NCBI RefSeq assembly: GCF_001039355.2
Contig: NW_019775540.1
Coordinates: forward strand, 217,857 to 281,856
Direction of reading: 5' to 3'
DNA: 64,000 bases
Source: Lingula anatina
Taxonomy: Eukaryota > Brachiopoda > Lingulata > Lingulida > Lingulidae
Positions 62,246-64,000 of this stretch are shown here, piece by piece; within the stretch, counting starts at the first letter, position 1; the number at the start of each line of letters is the position of its first letter. The notes under the pieces are model-generated. The model was not told the origin of the DNA. It did not search any database and worked only from the letters and a program-made list of their open reading frames with translations. The position numbers and the translations under genes are program-made.

Positions 62246-62541
62246 CTGCTGCTGATATATTCAGGCAGGTTAATGCAAGTAAAAACGTGAGCCTCAAACT
62301 ACGCTGAAGATTGGCCTTAGATTTAATACAGTGATAAACATTCTCGATATCAATGGTCTTACAAGTTACACTCTAACCTACATTGTAGCTGCCTTAATTT
62401 AGCCTGCACGGCCGTAGTGTAATGTAGACGTTAGTAAACGGTGCCCGGCTACGAAGGCGCCTTACCATCATTTAAAGGAATATTTCGCCATTTACCCTCT
62501 CTTTACGCGTAGCGGTGTGTATGTACTTACCCAAAACTCAT
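48041..62541 (-). CDS. CCDC66: CCDC66 orthologue, ciliary/centriolar-satellite coiled-coil protein (19 exons)
   Basis: Exons: 62541-62531, 62037-61973, 61679-61651, 61519-61141, 60855-60426, 60082-59169, 58879-58779, 57613-57401, 57127-57055, 56833-56664, 56416-56346, 55954-55867, 55456-55295, 54869-54725, 54471-54244, 53917-53807, 53532-52457, 51805-51719, 48133-48041. All GT-AG, phases match, 4,446 nt, 1,481 residues plus TAA (human about 950). Matches to CCDC66 in order: NMVTLTQDQLNAIL (residues about 131-144), RRWLEEL before the coiled coil, RQLEHQ then IQAQVEEKQRLKREA, LQKGGHDISNL, FGTQT, DFVPFTRTSEVLDP, and DPILNPSLV...LLQRQREIESYLP at the C-terminus. In vertebrates CCDC66 binds microtubules and CEP290 at cilia and satellites, and its loss causes retinal degeneration. 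Extra length lies in exons 5, 6, 15 and 17. Start ATG at 62541 (MSFG) is supported by GTAAGT directly after it. Confidence 0.92.
48134..51718. other. CCDC66 last intron
   Basis: 3.6 kb, no supported exon. Contains several T- or G-runs (about 50041-50070) and the long inverted repeat at 50684-50744. Confidence 0.6.
50684..50744. repeat. Perfect 28-bp inverted repeat with five-base loop
   Basis: Arm 50684-50711 and arm 50717-50744 are exact reverse complements made of TTATAATAATATTATAA plus AAAAGAACAAA; a further partial copy of the AAAAGAACAAA part follows at 50745-50755. Confidence 0.9.
51719..51805 (-). CDS. CCDC66: CCDC66 exon 18
   Basis: DPILNPSLVTDHPTQRQGYI to GLKM, 29 codons, phase 0-0. 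An 80-bp upstream duplicate of its acceptor and first codons lies at about 51866-51920. Confidence 0.88.
51785..51920. repeat. 80-bp tandem duplication over the exon 18 acceptor
   Basis: GGGGTTTAGAATAGGATCCTGGGA occurs at about 51788 and 51868, period 80. The outer copy reproduces the acceptor and the first seven codons (DPILNPS). Confidence 0.9.
52457..54471 (-). CDS. CCDC66: CCDC66 exons 15-17: linker and conserved C-terminal segment
   Basis: 54471-54244 is Pro/Val/Gly-rich (FVPGLGTV); 53917-53807 ends GREFGTQT; 53532-52457 contains a Lys/Arg-rich stretch, three PPVPALR/K motifs (SKSPPVPALRL, AESPPVPALRN, RKSPPVPALKH) and FVPFTRTSEVLDPAHAES. The last exon ends at AAG|GTGGGT; reading on would stop 17 codons later. 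Confidence 0.87.
54725..57127 (-). CDS. CCDC66: CCDC66 exons 9-14: central coiled coil
   Basis: 57127-57055, 56833-56664, 56416-56346, 55954-55867, 55456-55295, 54869-54725. Encodes RRWLEEL, a Gln/Arg/Glu helix, then QRRQQMEQERKRQLEHQ|RSIQAQVEEKQRLKREA...EEEEEERRVKRER and HERRMRKLQKGGHDISNLN. This is the CCDC66 domain proper and the best conserved part. Confidence 0.92.
57401..57613 (-). CDS. CCDC66: CCDC66 exon 8 with polyglutamine tract
   Basis: EHVMRRSQEEAALRKL followed by about 38 residues that are nearly all Gln, with Ser, Leu and Val breaks, encoded by mixed CAA/CAG codons. Then VPAAMRSNFTLT and a GTAAGTGC donor. Phase 0-0, so skipping the exon would keep the frame. Confidence 0.88.
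57460..57575. repeat. Coding CAA/CAG repeat
   Basis: Trinucleotide-rich tract in CCDC66 exon 8, mixed codons, so probably stable compared with a pure CAG run. Confidence 0.9.
59169..60082 (-). CDS. CCDC66: CCDC66 exon 6: four KAELKR repeats
   Basis: 914 nt. Contains four imperfect copies of a helical, highly charged unit: MTKAELKRQQWEEERKE, MTKAELKRAQWEQEKKE, MPKSELKKQHREQEKKE and LSKAELKRLQWEKER, starting near residues 384, 447, 494 and 595. As I recall, human CCDC66 shows only one similar stretch (EAKKAQWRKEL). Also holds YVPGLGFV. Confidence 0.88.
61141..61519 (-). CDS. CCDC66: CCDC66 exon 4: conserved N-terminal motif
   Basis: Basic, Pro/Lys-rich sequence ending in GNMVTLTQDQLNAILATIGQ, the most recognisable N-terminal motif of the family. 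A second AG two codons later would break the frame, so TTTTCAG|TTC is used. Confidence 0.9.
62170..62242. repeat. (GA)n microsatellite
   Basis: About 36 dinucleotides in CCDC66 intron 1, between the ATG exon and exon 2. Confidence 0.95.
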
Positions 62542-64000
62542 TTTAATTTACGTTCACATGACAAAGTAATATAGTACTCCAATAAATTCTCCGATAAGCT
62601 ATTTGATTTACGCACGGTTGCCAGAGAATTTCACGCATGTGCAGTGTACTGTTTTGGTTATTTACTTACAGATGGCAGCACGCGGAGTAGAAAACTTAAC
62701 AAGATAAGCCCAAACCAATTTCACCCTACAGTAAAGGCAGTTTAAAGTCGAGGTAGACTAAGGCAATAGTTCACACAATTTATGCTAATTAAAGTTATTT
62801 AAAGGTAAAAAAGTTTACTGATGTCCACATATCGTGGATATAGGTTATAGATCATAATCACCGGACCCGAAATGACATCTTTAATTTTTTTACCGCACTG
62901 AAGAAAAGCAAGGATTTTTTAAATTTTAATTTATTCCTTGATAATATAATTCCTTGAGTAAATGGAAACACGCCTGCTATCAGCTGATTTTGACTGTCAG
63001 TAGATGGTCATAAATATGATATGTTTACGTAGGCCTACTGTTCATGTACGTCCGGTGTCCATTTCTGGCAATTTATTTACGCCATTAAATAAACCAATTA
63101 GAATTATATGCTTTAAAAAAGCAAAAATTAAAAACAAAACGCAATAACAAAAATAACTTTGATGTATAACATAGCAAAAGCAAAATAATCAACTGAATTA
63201 GACCAAGAAGGTACATGTATACATGTAGCCTATCTGAAGCACCTCCATTAATAAAAGTCGCCTACATGAAGGCCTATCAGTAGCACGAGTTGCTGAACAA
63301 TACTTAGTACATGTAGGCCTACTGAACACAATGGGCCTACCCTGGCCTGTACTACCTGGTCCTGTACTACCTGGTATATGTAGCTTACATGTAATTCTAC
63401 AGTAGTACAGTAGATTAAAAACTAGAACCAGTTTTAGATAAGAAATGCTTGTACATTTTATGTTATTATGTAAAGTCGTTTCTTTCATTTCCTTTTTGAT
63501 ACTTTGATTAATTTGGTAATTCTGAGTAGGAGGATGGGCTATGCTTTCTGCAAAACTTCCTGTTACACCAGTACATTGTAACTATAGGATCAGGGCTGCA
63601 GCCTGAGCAAAATGCCAGGGGGGGGTGTTCTGGGATCCACAAAATATTGACAAAAACTGTTCAGTCAAGCAAATGTGAAATGTGGTCACTCACACATGTG
63701 ATGCATAAATACAAAAGACCACACCTACTGAGATCAGACACACACACTGACTTTACTGGAGAAGGACAGAAGGACATGACTCTCTTTATAAGATATAGAC
63801 TCCACAATTTATGTAAGTGTATTTGTTTTAATTTATGAGAATCATTGTTTTATATTATACTTTTGAATACATGTATATTATATTATATTGAATTTTTTAT
63901 TTTTTATTTTAGTAACCGGCTATCGGCTATCTACTATCAGCAATTTTGAATAAACTGAAAATAAAGCCAACCGTGTACAAAAAGGAGTTCTATGTTCTTT
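62542..64000. other. CCDC66 5' region and flank
   Basis: Expected 5' UTR and promoter of CCDC66. Locally richer in CpG near 62400-62530. Words such as TAGGCCTAC and TACATGTAG recur from 63020 to 63380. Two AATAAA words at about 63950-63965 on the plus strand are not tied to any ORF. No gene seen. Confidence 0.5.

Noticed and set aside
62088-62307. Ser-Leu and Arg-Glu repeat ORFs
   Set aside because: Both strands of a GA microsatellite in CCDC66 intron 1.

Overview
This is AT-rich nuclear DNA from an animal. It has long GT-AG introns, many microsatellites, small inverted-repeat elements, and several N gaps typical of a draft assembly of a highly heterozygous genome. No rRNA, tRNA, CRISPR array or bacterial gene was seen. 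Three multi-exon genes, all on the minus strand, account for nearly all real coding sequence. I rebuilt each one exon by exon from splice sites and reading-frame phase, and every exon length closes the frame. The gene content, slowly evolving proteins and words such as TAGGCCTAC suggest a marine invertebrate (hemichordate/echinoderm, lancelet or lophotrochozoan). The exact group is inference and cannot be settled from the sequence.

In the direction of transcription (high to low coordinates): (1) 62541-48041, CCDC66, 19 coding exons, 1,481 residues, a cilium/centriolar-satellite coiled-coil protein. (2) 39450-26525, a properdin-like secreted protein: signal peptide, six-cysteine TB-like domain, thrombospondin type 1 repeats (TSRs) and an acidic/tyrosine-rich tail. 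(3) 24543 to the left edge, TASOR, the scaffold of the HUSH silencing complex, 17 exons and 2,589 residues before the window ends. It carries an insertion of about 900 residues between the pseudo-PARP and SPOC domains.

The most useful points are these. CCDC66 and TASOR are also immediate neighbours in human (3p14.3), so this looks like an ancient linkage with a properdin-like gene between them. The properdin-like gene appears to have eleven TSRs, but five lie in a 3.4-kb segment present twice, whose borders coincide with a one-base N. Collapsing this probable unmerged allelic overlap gives TB plus six TSRs, the layout of vertebrate properdin. Two further duplications also abut Ns (13021 and 34851).

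The 8.6 kb between CCDC66 and the properdin-like gene, and the 1.5 kb right of CCDC66, hold no gene I can support. The introns hold microsatellites, minisatellites and several families of small elements with inverted ends. One 168-bp element is present in one copy of the 3.4-kb duplication and absent from the other.
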